Of a stretch of DNA of 64,000 bases, positions 38,711 through 49,925 are shown one piece after another. The DNA is from Williamsia deligens (GTDB taxonomy: Bacteria > Actinomycetota > Actinomycetes > Mycobacteriales > Mycobacteriaceae). The translations under genes were made by a program, and so were the position numbers. Each line of letters opens with the position of its first letter. The stretch's first letter is position 1. The stretch spans positions 904,137 through 968,136 of the forward strand of contig NZ_JAMTCI010000001.1 in the NCBI RefSeq assembly GCF_024171765.1. The letters run 5' to 3'. A model generated the notes under the pieces. It saw only the letters and a program-made list of their open reading frames with translations. It ran no database searches and was not told the origin of the DNA.

Positions 38711-38765
38711 CGTCGAGTGGGCGGCTGGAGACGTCGAGTGGGCGTTTGGAGACGTCGAGTGGGCA
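38711..38765. repeat. Two and a half 21-bp tandem repeats
   Basis: CGTCGAGTGGGC starts at 38711, 38732 and 38753. The first two units (CGTCGAGTGGGCGGCTGGAGA and CGTCGAGTGGGCGTTTGGAGA) differ at two positions. They sit upstream of the HNH gene, between it and the next plus-strand gene, and are non-coding. Confidence 0.7.
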
Positions 38766-38842
38766 CCCGGCGTGACCGTCACCCGCCGTGGAGCGAATTT
38801 CGCCATCGGCACGACGGCACCTCTTGCGCCGTCCACCGATCT

Positions 38843-38874
38843 GTAGAACAGTGTTCCATAGAACACCGTTCTAC
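38843..38874. promoter_or_regulatory. 32-bp near-perfect palindrome, candidate double operator
   Basis: GTAGAAC-A-GTGTTC-CATA-GAACAC-C-GTTCTAC pairs over 14 bases per arm with one mismatch and a 4-base centre. It can also be read as two shorter sites of form GAACNNNGTTC (GAACAGTGTTC and GAACACCGTTC), a symmetry common in TetR-family operators. It ends 31 bases before the ATG at 38906. The local sequence is clearly more AT-rich than the surroundings. Confidence 0.6.
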
Positions 38875-38905
38875 AAGACGCCGTCGACCTCGATCGGAGC
38901 GCACC

Positions 38906-39325
38906 ATGCCAACCCTCCCGTGGGCACCCGGATCCGCACGGACCGGTCTCGACCGAGGCGAGGTCGTGGTGATGGCCTCACGATTTGAGCTCACCTCCTA
39001 CCGCGACGTGCCGGCGTTCTTCCTGGCCGCGCTCCGCGTCCATCAACAGGTGAGGCGGGCGGACGGGGCGATCGGGGTGTCGCTGGTCGCCCGACCGCTC
39101 CACCGCACGTTCTTCACCGTGAGCTCATGGACCGAGCGTGAAGCGGTGACGGCGATGATCCGATGCGAACCGCACCGGTCGGTGATGACCACGTTCCGGG
39201 AGTGCACAGCGGACTCCGCGTTCGTGTTCTGGACGGCGCCGGCCGATGTCCGCCCGGACTGGGCGGACGCCTACCGACGACTCGGCTGCGATGTTCGAGG
39301 AAAGGCGCCGCGGCCCACGTCGTAA
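38906..39325 (+). CDS. Antibiotic-biosynthesis-monooxygenase/DUF3291-like protein (139 aa)
   Basis: The fold pattern is that of a dimeric ferredoxin-like ABM protein: FELTSYRDVPAFFLAALRVHQQVRRADGAIGVSLVA, then FFTVSSWTEREAVTAMIRCEPHRSVMTTFRECTADSAFVFWTAP. The Trp in SSW and the H-x-x-x-M-x-x-F segment recur in DUF3291-type proteins. GGAGCGCACC precedes ATG 38906. The 32-bp palindrome just upstream implies it is regulated. Enzymatic role unknown. Confidence 0.65.
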   Translation: MPTLPWAPGSARTGLDRGEVVVMASRFELTSYRDVPAFFLAALRVHQQVRRADGAIGVSLVARPLHRTFFTVSSWTEREAVTAMIRCEPHRSVMTTFRECTADSAFVFWTAPADVRPDWADAYRRLGCDVRGKAPRPTS

Positions 39326-39335
39326 CCTGACGACG

Positions 39336-39779
39336 ATGACACTGCGCATGCCTCCGCCGAGCGATCCCGGGCCGCCAGACCCCGGACCGCCGGACCTCGG
39401 ATCGCCCGACGACGAGCGGCGGCGTCGCACACGCATCCTCATCGCAATCGCTGCAGTCCTCGCACTGTTGGTGATCGTCCTGTCCATCGGGGTGTCGTGC
39501 AGCGGTGACGGCGACGACCCGGTCCCCGCGGGGACCACGACGGTGACCAGCACCGTCGAGACGACCACGACGACCACCACCGACGACACCCCCACGCCGA
39601 CAACCGCCGAGACGACCGAGCAGACGCAGCAGCAGACCACCGAGCAGCAGCAGGCTCCGGCGACGCGCCAGCCGGGCAGGACTCAGGCGCCCGGCCAGCA
39701 GAAGAAGCAGGAGAAAGACGACAAGCCGGGTGGTGGCCCCGGGGCTGCCGGGAAGGACGCGCCCGGTCCCCCGAGGTGA
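39336..39779 (+). CDS. Single-pass membrane protein with Thr/Gln/Pro-rich outer segment
   Basis: A 147-residue protein. A Pro/Asp-rich cytoplasmic start, a basic RRRRTR stop-transfer and one helix (ILIAIAAVLALLVIVLSIGVSC) are followed by an extracytoplasmic segment of about 90 residues almost entirely Thr, Gln, Pro and Lys. No folded domain is visible. It could be a spacer or an O-mannosylated surface protein, since actinobacteria modify Thr-rich stretches, but nothing proves it. It starts ten bases after the previous gene. Confidence 0.6.
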   Translation: MTLRMPPPSDPGPPDPGPPDLGSPDDERRRRTRILIAIAAVLALLVIVLSIGVSCSGDGDDPVPAGTTTVTSTVETTTTTTTDDTPTPTTAETTEQTQQQTTEQQQAPATRQPGRTQAPGQQKKQEKDDKPGGGPGAAGKDAPGPPR

Positions 39780-39786
39780 GATCGTG

Positions 39787-39815
39787 CCCCGTGGCGTCGC
39801 TCCTCCGCCGCGGGG
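39787..39815. terminator. Hairpin between convergent genes upstream of formamidase 3' end
   Basis: CCCCGTGG (39787-39794) pairs with CCGCGGGG (39808-39815), one G-T wobble, 13-base loop. It lies between the stop of the Thr-rich protein gene and the stop of the convergent formamidase gene. Confidence 0.45.
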
Positions 39816-39824
39816 GCTCGGCTC

Positions 39825-41078
39825 CTAAAAGCTGGAGTGCGGCGCCCCGATGCCGGGATCGATGGTGACCGGACCCGACGCGCTCGGCGTCACCGGGAAG
39901 TCGAAGATCGCCGTCGGCAGGTAGACGGTCGCACAGGCGTTGGGGATGTCGACGACGCCCGAGAGCCGTCCCTCGATCGGCGCGGCCCCGAGCAGCAGGT
40001 AGGCCTGCTCCGGTGAGTACCCGAACTTCGTCAGGTAGTCGATCGCGTGCAGACATGCCCGCTGGTAGGCGAGATGGGAGTCGAGATAGCGCTGTTCGCC
40101 GTCAAGCGTCACCGACGTCCCCGAGAACGCGAGCCACTCACTGAACTGTGGATCGGTGGTGCCGGGCATGAAGATGGCGTTCTCACTGACGCCGTAGGTG
40201 CTCATGCCGTCCCGGATGATGTCGACGCGCAGGTCGATGAACCCGCCCATCTCGATGGCGCCACAGAAGGTGATCTCACCGTCGCCCTGGGAGAAGTGCA
40301 GGTCACCCACCGAGAGGTTCGCGCCGTCGACGAACACCGGGTAGAAGATGCGACTGCCCTTGGTGAGGTTCTTGATGTCCTGGTTGCCGCCGTTCTCGCG
40401 CGGGGGTGCCGTGCGCGCGGCCTCGGCGGCGGCGGAGTCGAACGCGTCGCCGGTGAGGGTTCCGAGGATGGCGTCCTTCGGCAGGGGCGCCAGCGCCAAC
40501 GGCGGGACCCGCTCGGGGTCGGTGGCGATGAGCGCCGCCTCCCGGGTGTTCCACGTGGACAACAGATCCGACGACGGTGCCGTGCCCATCAGGCCGGGGT
40601 GGACGATGCCGGTGAACTCGACGTGCGGGACGTGGCGCGACGTGCAGCGCTGACCGCTGAAGTCCCAGATCGCCTTGTAGGCGTCGGGGAACTGCTCGGT
40701 GAGGAAGCCACCACCGTTGAGGGTGGGGAAGATGCCCGTGTACCCCCACCCCTGCCCGGCCAGCGGACCCGAGTCCTCCTGCGGGATGGGCCCGAGATCG
40801 AGGATGTCGACGATGAGCAGGTCGCCGGGCTTCGCACCCTCGACGGCGATCGGCCCCGAGAGCACATGGACGCCGTCGAGCGGGGCATCGCGGATGTCGT
40901 CGGCGGAGTCGTCGTTCACGATCGCCCCGTCGAACCACTCGCGGCAGTGCACCCGGAACTCGTCACCCGGCTTCACGGTCACCGCGGCGGGGATGTCGGG
41001 ATGCCACCGGTTGTGTCCCACCTTCTCCTGCTGTGTGAAGGGCTTGGTGGAGTCGAGGGGAAAGACCAACTCGGGCAT
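39825..41078 (-). CDS. fmdA: Formamidase (acetamidase/formamidase family)
   Basis: A 417-residue amidase releasing ammonia from formamide or short amides. Family segments include GHNRWHPDIPAAVTVKPGDEF, GPIAVEGAKPGDLLIVDI, HPGLMGTAPS, NGGNQDIKNLTKGSRIFYPVFVDGANLSVGDLHFSQGDGE and GYSPEQAYLLLGAAPIEGRLSGVVDIPNACATVYLP. The length is normal for the FmdA/AmiF2-like group. An FmdB zinc-ribbon gene lies 28 bases upstream on the same strand, the usual partner. Confidence 0.93.
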   Translation of the reverse strand: MPELVFPLDSTKPFTQQEKVGHNRWHPDIPAAVTVKPGDEFRVHCREWFDGAIVNDDSADDIRDAPLDGVHVLSGPIAVEGAKPGDLLIVDILDLGPIPQEDSGPLAGQGWGYTGIFPTLNGGGFLTEQFPDAYKAIWDFSGQRCTSRHVPHVEFTGIVHPGLMGTAPSSDLLSTWNTREAALIATDPERVPPLALAPLPKDAILGTLTGDAFDSAAAEAARTAPPRENGGNQDIKNLTKGSRIFYPVFVDGANLSVGDLHFSQGDGEITFCGAIEMGGFIDLRVDIIRDGMSTYGVSENAIFMPGTTDPQFSEWLAFSGTSVTLDGEQRYLDSHLAYQRACLHAIDYLTKFGYSPEQAYLLLGAAPIEGRLSGVVDIPNACATVYLPTAIFDFPVTPSASGPVTIDPGIGAPHSSF

Positions 41079-41105
41079 GCGATCTCCGTTCGTCGTGGGG
41101 ACAGA

Positions 41106-41387
41106 TCAGGGTCGCGGGAGGCGACGATGTCGGGGATCGGTGGAGACGCGCCGGGGGGCCGACGAGCGGCCGGGAACGCCGCCGACCACGGCGGGCCGTT
41201 CCGCCGTCGCGCGGGTCGCGTCGATGAGTGCCGTCGCCGTCGTGTCCGCACGGACACCGACGGCGGTGACCACCCGACGGGCGTCCGCCCCGCAGGTGTC
41301 GCAGTCGACGGCGTCGGGGACGCGCGTCATCGAGAACGATCGTTCGACGTCAGGACACGTCGGACAACGAAAGACGTAGAGCGGCAT
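41106..41387 (-). CDS. fmdB: FmdB family zinc-ribbon protein
   Basis: A 93-residue protein starting MPLYVFRCPTC with two Cys pairs (Cys8/Cys11 and Cys29/Cys32, CDTC) forming the putative zinc ribbon of FmdB, a regulatory-type protein next to amidase genes. The last 45 residues are basic and disordered. It precedes fmdA in the same operon and is divergent from xthA. Confidence 0.85.
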   Translation of the reverse strand: MPLYVFRCPTCPDVERSFSMTRVPDAVDCDTCGADARRVVTAVGVRADTTATALIDATRATAERPAVVGGVPGRSSAPRRVSTDPRHRRLPRP

Positions 41388-41473
41388 ACGGGCTCCTGCC
41401 GGGAGGGCGTGCCACGACGCTACGACCGGCGCGCGGGACTGTCCACACGAACCGCGAACTACGCTGAGGCGTC

Positions 41474-42268
41474 ATGCGCATCGCGACGTGGAACGTCAAT
41501 TCCATCCGGGCCCGGGCCGAACGTGTCGCCGACTGGCTCGACCGCCACGACGTCGACGTCCTGGCGATGCAGGAGACCAAGTGCTCCGACGACCAGTTCC
41601 CGACGATGTCGTTCCTGGCCGCCGGGTACGAGGTCGCGACCGTCGGCGTGAGCCAGTGGAACGGCGTGGCCATCGCCTCGAGGGTCGGCCTCGACGACGT
41701 CGCGACGCACTTCCCCGGGCAGCCCGGCTTCGCCAAAGACCCGGAGGCGGACCCCGTCGTCGAGGCGCGTGCCATCGGGGCCACGTGCGGCGGGGTGCGG
41801 GTCTGGAGCCTGTACGTACCGAACGGCCGCGCTCTCGACGACCCGCACTACACCTACAAGCTGCAGTGGCTGAGTGCCCTGCACGACGCCGGCGCGCGAT
41901 GGCTCGCCGGCGATCCCAACGCTGCGGTGGCGCTGACCGGCGACTGGAACATCGCCCCGACCGACGAGGACGTCTGGGACGTCGAGTACTTCGCCGACAA
42001 GACCCACACCTCGGAACCGGAGCGATCGGCGTTCTCCGCGATCGTCGACGCCGGTTACGCCGACGTGGTCCGTCCGTTCACCCCGGGCGAGTTCACGTAC
42101 TGGGACTACACCCAGCTGCGATTCGCGCGCCGCGAGGGCATGCGCATCGACTTCGCCCTGTGCTCTCCGGCGCTCGCCGCACGTGTCAGCCACGCCGAGA
42201 TCGACCGGCAGGAACGCAAGGGCAAGGGCGCGAGCGATCACGCGCCCGTCATCGTCGACGTGGACTGA
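41474..42268 (+). CDS. xthA: Exodeoxyribonuclease III
   Basis: A 264-residue AP endonuclease/3'-exonuclease of base-excision repair. Motifs include ATWNVNSIRAR (Asn7), LAMQETKCSDDQFP (metal Glu), WNGVAIASR, YVPNGRALDD, LTGDWNIAPTDEDVWD (Asp/Asn pair), YWDYTQLRFARREGMRIDFALCSP and KGASDHAPVIVDVD with the catalytic His near the end. ATG at 41474. Its last 20 bases overlap the end of the convergent gene. Confidence 0.95.
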   Translation: MRIATWNVNSIRARAERVADWLDRHDVDVLAMQETKCSDDQFPTMSFLAAGYEVATVGVSQWNGVAIASRVGLDDVATHFPGQPGFAKDPEADPVVEARAIGATCGGVRVWSLYVPNGRALDDPHYTYKLQWLSALHDAGARWLAGDPNAAVALTGDWNIAPTDEDVWDVEYFADKTHTSEPERSAFSAIVDAGYADVVRPFTPGEFTYWDYTQLRFARREGMRIDFALCSPALAARVSHAEIDRQERKGKGASDHAPVIVDVD

Positions 42269-42707
42269 CGGACCCGGTGGACGTGGCGCGACCGTCCGGT
42301 AGCGCCGGCCTCAGCGGGGGCACGACCACACCCAGGACCCCGCGGGCCGCGGCCGCGAGCATCGCGACGGCGTCGAAGTAGTCCCGCCACAGCGTGATCC
42401 GTCCGTCCCGCACCTCGAACACCCCGCAGACCCAGAACGTCATCACGAACGGACCGAACGCCAGCAGGTCGGTGCGTTCGTTGAGAACCGCGCCGTCCTC
42501 ATCGCCGGTCGCGCGGTGGACGACGACGTCGAAGCGACCGACGCGGGTGAAGCGACGGAACAGCGCGATGGTCGAGCGGGCGGAGCGGATGCTGGGAAGT
42601 CCGACGTTCTGGTAGAGCAGGTCGTCGTCGAGGAGCTCGGAAGCGCGTCCGAGGTCGGCACGCGCGAGGGCGTGCAGGAAATCGTCGACGACCTCGACCT
42701 GACTCAT
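42249..42707 (-). CDS. SnoaL/limonene-epoxide-hydrolase-like protein
   Basis: A 152-residue NTF2-fold protein. VEVVDDFLHALARADLGRASELLDDDLLYQNVGLPSIR is the usual first helix and loop of the LEH group, and VFEVRDGRITLWRDYFDA is its conserved closing strand and Asp-bearing loop. The tail is disordered. ATG at 42707 is chosen; a GTG two codons upstream is possible. It overlaps xthA tail-to-tail by 20 bases, so neither has its own terminator. Substrate unknown. Confidence 0.8.
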   Translation of the reverse strand: MSQVEVVDDFLHALARADLGRASELLDDDLLYQNVGLPSIRSARSTIALFRRFTRVGRFDVVVHRATGDEDGAVLNERTDLLAFGPFVMTFWVCGVFEVRDGRITLWRDYFDAVAMLAAAARGVLGVVVPPLRPALPDGRATSTGSVSPRRR

Positions 42708-42713
42708 CGACAC

Positions 42714-43058
42714 TCAGACAGCGACAGCGGCGTAGCCGGGGTGCGTGGTGAGGAAATGGCGGGTGAACGTGCACACCGGGCGGACCTTGCCGCCGCTGTC
42801 GACGACATGCTGCAGGGCGCCGACGGTCAGCTTCGACGCGAGACCGTGGCCGGTGAACTCGTCGTAGAGGACCGTGTGCAGCACGGTCAGGACCTGCTGC
42901 CCGCCAACGTCCTCCACGGAGTACCCGAGCACGCCGACGAGGTCGCCCGCGACGTACAGCTCGAACCGATCACGCTCCGCGTTGTGTCTGACCTCGGACA
43001 ACTGGTGCAGGATCGACTGCGCGGACTGTTCTGGCCTCTTCTTGCGTCGGACGTGCAT
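42714..43058 (-). CDS. Small GNAT-fold acetyltransferase (NATD1/YjdJ type)
   Basis: GGGAGGTGGCG directly precedes the ATG at 43058, which decides this start over an in-frame ATG at 43079. The 114 residues hold the compact domain: FELYVAGDLVGVLGYSVEDVGGQQVLTVLHTVLYDEFTGHGLASKLTVGALQHV and VRPVCTFTRHFLTTHPGY. It is the second member of this family in the window. It ends about six bases before the SnoaL-like gene start and is likely cotranscribed. Confidence 0.85.
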   Translation of the reverse strand: MHVRRKKRPEQSAQSILHQLSEVRHNAERDRFELYVAGDLVGVLGYSVEDVGGQQVLTVLHTVLYDEFTGHGLASKLTVGALQHVVDSGGKVRPVCTFTRHFLTTHPGYAAVAV

Positions 43059-43132
43059 CGCCACCTCCCTCGGGTTCATCGTCGCCTCTCGTGGCTCGTC
43101 GTGTGACTGCGATCACACTAGCGCTCACCGTA

Positions 43133-43142
43133 CCTACGTAGG
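43133..43142. promoter_or_regulatory. 10-bp palindrome upstream of the small acetyltransferase gene
   Basis: CCTACGTAGG is perfectly symmetric and sits in an AT-richer patch about 75 bases from the ATG at 43058 and well upstream of the TPP riboswitch. It may be an operator or coincidental. The rest of the 43059-43320 gap shows no gene. Confidence 0.25.
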
Positions 43143-43320
43143 CGTAGTTATGCTTTTGTTCAGTCATTCGTGACCATCCCGACGCACCCCCGCTGGAGCC
43201 GGTCACAGCCCGGTTCACGCCGCACTTCCGTATGACGCAGGCGAGCCCCATCCGGTTCCACGGCGCACCGCGTACGCTCTCGTCGGGGCCGCAGTCCGGC
43301 CCCGACACAACTGCACATTC

Positions 43321-45064
<1,744 letters not shown>

Positions 45065-45072
45065 CCGCCCGA

Positions 45073-45104
45073 CGGGTCGCGTGGACTCAGTCCCGCGCGA
45101 CCCG
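45073..45104. terminator. Strong bidirectional terminator between thiC and thiD
   Basis: CGGGTCGCG-T-GGACT-C-AGTCC-CG-CGCGACCCG is a two-part stem (9 bp plus 5 bp) located nine bases after the thiC stop and covering the thiD stop codon of the convergent gene. Confidence 0.7.
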
Positions 45105-45932
45105 CCAGAGCGGGTTCACCGGGCCGTGTCCCGCACCGAGCGGATACGACCACCGGATGGACTCGCTGACCCACTCCTTGGCGAACCGCGCGGCGTCGGG
45201 GACCGACTTCCCGTGTGCCAGTGCGCACACCATCGCCGAGGCGAGGGTGTCGCCGGCACCGTGGTCGTGCGGGGTGTCGATGCGCTCGTGCTCGAGCCGG
45301 AGGAAATCGGTGCCGTCGTAGAGGATGTCGGAGCTGTGCGGGCTCGAGCGCAGGTGCCCGCCCTTCACGATCGCCCACTGGGCGCCCATCGCGTGCAGCG
45401 CCACCGCCGCCTCGCGCTGCGTGTCCTCGTCGACGACCTCGATGCCCGTGATCAGGACGACCTCGTCGAGGTTGGGCGTGACCACCGTCGCGATGGGGAT
45501 GAGCCGCTCGCGTAATGCGGTCATGGCCTCGACGGCGAGCAGACGGTCACCGTGCATCGATGCGCACACGGGGTCGACGACGAGCGGTATCGGCCGGTCG
45601 CGTCCGATGCCGACCTCGGCCGCCACGTCGACGATGGCGTCGATGATCGCGCCGGTCGCGAGCATCCCGGTCTTCACCGCACCGAGGCCGATGTCCTCTG
45701 CGACGACACGGATCTGGCCGGCGACGGTCTCCGGCGGTACTGGGTGGACACCGGTCACGCCGAGCGTGTTCTGGACGGTCACCGCGGTGACCGCGACACA
45801 CCCGTGGACGCCTGCGAGCGCCATCGTGCGCAGGTCGGCGGCGACACCGGCACCACCGCCGGAATCGGTACCGGCGACGGTCATCGCGCGGACGGGCGTC
45901 TGTCCGAGGGGAGCTGTCGGCAGCAGGTTCAC
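45087..45932 (-). CDS. thiD: Hydroxymethylpyrimidine/phosphomethylpyrimidine kinase
   Basis: A 281-residue ribokinase-fold enzyme. AMTVAGTDSGGGAGVAADLRTMA is the HMP-binding opening, followed by AVTVQNTLGV, AVKTGMLA, VVDPVCASMHGDRLL, TPNLDEVVLI and the anion-hole/catalytic DHGAGDTLASAMVCALAHG. It phosphorylates HMP and HMP-P for coupling by ThiE. It has no fused ThiE or TenA domain. GTG at 45932. It is convergent with thiC and followed upstream by an ABC transporter pair on the same strand. Confidence 0.95.
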   Translation of the reverse strand: MNLLPTAPLGQTPVRAMTVAGTDSGGGAGVAADLRTMALAGVHGCVAVTAVTVQNTLGVTGVHPVPPETVAGQIRVVAEDIGLGAVKTGMLATGAIIDAIVDVAAEVGIGRDRPIPLVVDPVCASMHGDRLLAVEAMTALRERLIPIATVVTPNLDEVVLITGIEVVDEDTQREAAVALHAMGAQWAIVKGGHLRSSPHSSDILYDGTDFLRLEHERIDTPHDHGAGDTLASAMVCALAHGKSVPDAARFAKEWVSESIRWSYPLGAGHGPVNPLWRVARD

Positions 45933-45962
45933 GGACTCGAATCTACGCCGACGGACGCGGCC

Positions 45963-46730
45963 TCAGGCGTCGCGGCGCATGGTCACGACGACTCCGCCGG
46001 CGAAGATGGCGATCGCCCACACCGCGAAGTAGAGCAGCGACCCGTAAGGCCCCCAGGGGAAGTCGATGCTGTCCCCGACGGCGCTCTCGCTGATGAAGTG
46101 TGTCGCGTTGTTGAACGGCAGGTAGGGACCGATCGCGCTGACCTTCGGGATGGCCCCGATGATGCCCTCGAGCGCCAGCGACCAGATCAGCAGGATCACG
46201 ATCGCACCGGCGCTCTGACGCACCAGTGCACCGATGCCCAGACCGATGAGCACGCAGAGCACCGCGTAGACGGGGATGCCCCAGTACTGCCGGACCGCCT
46301 CGGAACCGGTGAGGTCGATCGACGACCCCGCGTCGCCCGCGAGGGCCTTGCCGAGCACGATCGCGACGACCGCGAGGACGAGGGTCACGACCCCCGACAG
46401 GCCGCCGTAGACGATGGCCTTCGCACCCAGGACCACCTCGCGGCGCGGGATGGCCTGGAAGGTGGTGCGGATGGTCCCGAACCGGAACTCGCTGGTCACC
46501 GCGAGGACCGCCATGATCATCAGGACGATGACACCGATCTGGGACACCCCGATCGCGAAGAACGACGGGTCGCGCAGGTCGGAGGTGTCGCTGGTGCTGG
46601 TGCTCGCCGAGAGCACCCCGATGAGCACCGAGATGAGGATGCCCAGGACGACGACGATGCCGACGCACCAGTAGGGCGAGCGGGTACTGAGCAGCTTGAT
46701 CCGCTCGGCGTCGATGGCGTGGCTGATCAT
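45963..46730 (-). CDS. ABC-2 type transporter permease
   Basis: A 255-residue membrane protein with six helices, for example YWCVGIVVVLGILISVLIGVL, IGVIVLMIMAVLAVTSEF and AIVILLIWSLALEGIIGAI. AVTSEFRFGTIRTTFQAIPRR is the conserved ABC-2 loop between helices 2 and 3. It overlaps the ATPase gene stop by four bases (ATGA). Its location among thiamine genes may be accidental, since it has no TPP riboswitch of its own and the family mainly exports drugs, lipids or peptides. Confidence 0.85.
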   Translation of the reverse strand: MISHAIDAERIKLLSTRSPYWCVGIVVVLGILISVLIGVLSASTSTSDTSDLRDPSFFAIGVSQIGVIVLMIMAVLAVTSEFRFGTIRTTFQAIPRREVVLGAKAIVYGGLSGVVTLVLAVVAIVLGKALAGDAGSSIDLTGSEAVRQYWGIPVYAVLCVLIGLGIGALVRQSAGAIVILLIWSLALEGIIGAIPKVSAIGPYLPFNNATHFISESAVGDSIDFPWGPYGSLLYFAVWAIAIFAGGVVVTMRRDA

Positions 46731-47656
46731 CGTGTCCCTCCCTGCGGCCCCGCGGAGCCGTGATACTGCACTTCGTTCGCGGTCAGCGACATGAACACGT
46801 CCTCGAGCGAGGCGACACTGCCCGAGAGTTCGTTCAGGACGATGCTGTTCGCCGCCGCGATCTCACCGACGCGGTCGGTGGTGACGTCGGGGACGGTCAT
46901 GACGGGCGACCCGTCGGACTTGGGCGCGGGGTGCAGACCCTCCGCCTCGAGGAGCCGATGGAGCTCGGGCAGTTGCGGACTGCGCACGGTCACCGTGCGC
47001 TGCGCCTGGCTGGTGAACTCGGTGACCGAGCAGTCGGCCATGAGTCGGCCCTTGCCGATGACGATGAGATGGTCCGCGGTCAGGGACATCTCGGTGAGCA
47101 GGTGGCTCGAGACGAGCACGGTGCGGCCCTGCGTCGCCAGTGCCTTCATGAACTTGCGGATCCAGACGATGCCCTCGGGGTCGAGACCGTTCACGGGCTC
47201 GTCGAACAGGAGTACGCCGGGGTCCCCCAGCAGCGCTCCCGCCAACCCGAGTCGCTGGGACATGCCGAGCGAGAAGCCGCCGGCACGTTTGCCGGCCACC
47301 TCCGACAGACCCACGTCGGCGAGGACCTGGTCGACGCGCTGCGCCCCGATCCCGCTAGCCGCGGCCATCCACCGCAGGTGCGAGCGCGCGGAACGGTTGG
47401 GGTGCACCCACTTCGCGTCGAGCAGGGCGCCGACCTGCCGCAGCGGGTCCTGCAGGTCGCGGTACGGCTGCCCGTTGATGGTGGCGGTGCCCGAGGTGGG
47501 GTTGTCCAGACCGAGGATCATCCGCATCGTCGTCGACTTGCCTGCACCGTTCGGGCCGAGGAAGCCGGTGACCATCCCCGGCTTCACGTCGAACGTGAGG
47601 TCGTCGACGGCACGGGTGGCCCCGTACGTCTTCGTCAGTCCCTGCACTGTGATCAC
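46727..47656 (-). CDS. ABC-2 type transporter ATPase
   Basis: A 309-residue nucleotide-binding subunit: VQGLTKTYGATRAVDDL, Walker A FLGPNGAGKSTTMR, signature FSLGMSQRLGLAGALLG, Walker B VLLFDEPVNGLDPEGI, switch VLVSSHLLTEM. The C-terminal 90 residues follow the drug/bacitracin-exporter type. The GTG at 47656 gives the conserved beginning; an ATG at 47692 would add 12 unlikely residues. It pairs with the overlapping permease gene. Substrate unknown. Confidence 0.88.
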   Translation of the reverse strand: MITVQGLTKTYGATRAVDDLTFDVKPGMVTGFLGPNGAGKSTTMRMILGLDNPTSGTATINGQPYRDLQDPLRQVGALLDAKWVHPNRSARSHLRWMAAASGIGAQRVDQVLADVGLSEVAGKRAGGFSLGMSQRLGLAGALLGDPGVLLFDEPVNGLDPEGIVWIRKFMKALATQGRTVLVSSHLLTEMSLTADHLIVIGKGRLMADCSVTEFTSQAQRTVTVRSPQLPELHRLLEAEGLHPAPKSDGSPVMTVPDVTTDRVGEIAAANSIVLNELSGSVASLEDVFMSLTANEVQYHGSAGPQGGTR

Positions 47657-47724
47657 AGCCGCGACTATGCCAGCCGCCCCGGGTGACGACATCGGACGAA
47701 GGGTGGACGTCGCGACGGCGGGCG

Positions 47725-48690
<966 letters not shown>

Positions 48691-48694
<4 letters not shown>

Positions 48695-49752
48695 GCGAAC
48701 CTCCGGGGGTGCAGGGTGTCCGACCACCGGTGCGTGGGGCGGTCGGCGAGGGTGTCGAGGACGATGTCCGCGGTCAGCGGGGCGAGCAGGATGCCGCCGC
48801 GCCCGTGTCCGGCCGCGACGACGGTGCGGGCGTCGATCCGCCCGATGAGCGGCAACCCGTCGGGGGTGAGCGGGCGGAACCCGGCGCCGGACTCGGCCAA
48901 CCGGTACTCGGCCAGCCCCGGCATGAGGTCGCCGACGTCGCGCAGCAGGTCGGCGACACCGCCGACGCGGGGTGCGGTGTCGGCGTGATCGGACACCTCG
49001 TACTGCGTGGCGCCCACCACCACCCCGTCGGGACGCGGGACGACGTAGACGGGCCGCCCGTGCCACCGGGCGCGGACCACCACCGACGGCGGGGCGGGCG
49101 CGGTCGGCGGCCGGTGCAGGCGCAGCACCTCGCCCTTCTCGATGCGGACGGGGACGTCCGCCACGACGGAGGGCACCCACGCCCCCGCGGCGACGACGAC
49201 CTGATCGGCGTGGAGGTCGGCCAGGTCGTCGACGCGGTGGACACACCGGCGGACACCCTCGGCGCCGCCCGCTGTCCGCAGCGCCGCGAGCAGGCCCCGG
49301 TTGTCGACAGCTCCCTCGCCCCGCACCAGGTGGCCGCGTCGTACGCCCGCCAGACCCGGTGCCCGCGTGCGGATGTCACCGGCACCGACCGTCTCGACGG
49401 GGTGCGCCCGGCCGGAACACCAGTCGGTGACCGCGGCGAGCTCGGTGAGGTCGGATCGGTCGCCGCCGACCAGCAGGGTGTCGTGGGCGACGAGCACGTC
49501 CGCGGCACCGAGGTCGTCGACGAACCCCGGCCAGCAGGCGGCGGCCGCCGCGGTCAGTTCGAGGGCGTCGTCCTCGCCGATGCGCGCCTCGCCCACCACG
49601 CCGAGCATCCCGGCCGCGACGGACGACCCCGACGCCGCGCGTCCGTCGTCGACGACCGTGACGTCCCACCCGGCACGCGCGGCACGCCAGGCGACGGCGG
49701 CGCCGACGACTCCTGCGCCGACGACGGCGAGGGTGGGACGGGACGGACTCAT
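48691..49752 (-). CDS. thiO: Glycine oxidase ThiO
   Basis: A 353-residue FAD-dependent D-amino-acid oxidase family protein. The N-terminal dinucleotide fold is [29 protein letters not shown] (GxGxxG). [10 protein letters not shown] and [17 protein letters not shown] [17 protein letters not shown] bind FAD. It supplies the iminoglycine for thiazole formation. ATG at 49752 begins [12 protein letters not shown]; an upstream in-frame start lies inside the riboswitch and is rejected. First gene of the thiO-S-G operon, under its own TPP riboswitch. Confidence 0.92.
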
Positions 49753-49761
49753 GGCGATGCG

Positions 49762-49853
49762 GCCTTCCTTCGCCGGCATTACCCGGATCAGGTGTGACGG
49801 TCGGCGACGGATGGTGTCGCGATCTCAGCCCGGCCGTTCCCCGAGCCCCCGTG
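49762..49853 (-). promoter_or_regulatory. TPP riboswitch (THI element) controlling thiO-thiS-thiG
   Basis: On the minus strand the core reads GGGGGCTCGGGG (5' P1 side), CCGGGCTGAGATCG, a variable arm, then ACCTGATCCGGGTAATGCCGGCGAAGGAAGG. All invariant THI-box parts (CTGAGA, CCTGATC, GGGTAATGCCGGCG) are present. It ends about ten bases before the thiO start and includes its GGAAGG ribosome site. Confidence 0.95.
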
Positions 49854-49925
49854 TGTGTCGGTTCGCCAGCCTACGCGCCGACGCGACCGCAGCCGGACCG
49901 TCGCGCGTCGCTACCGTGCACTCCT

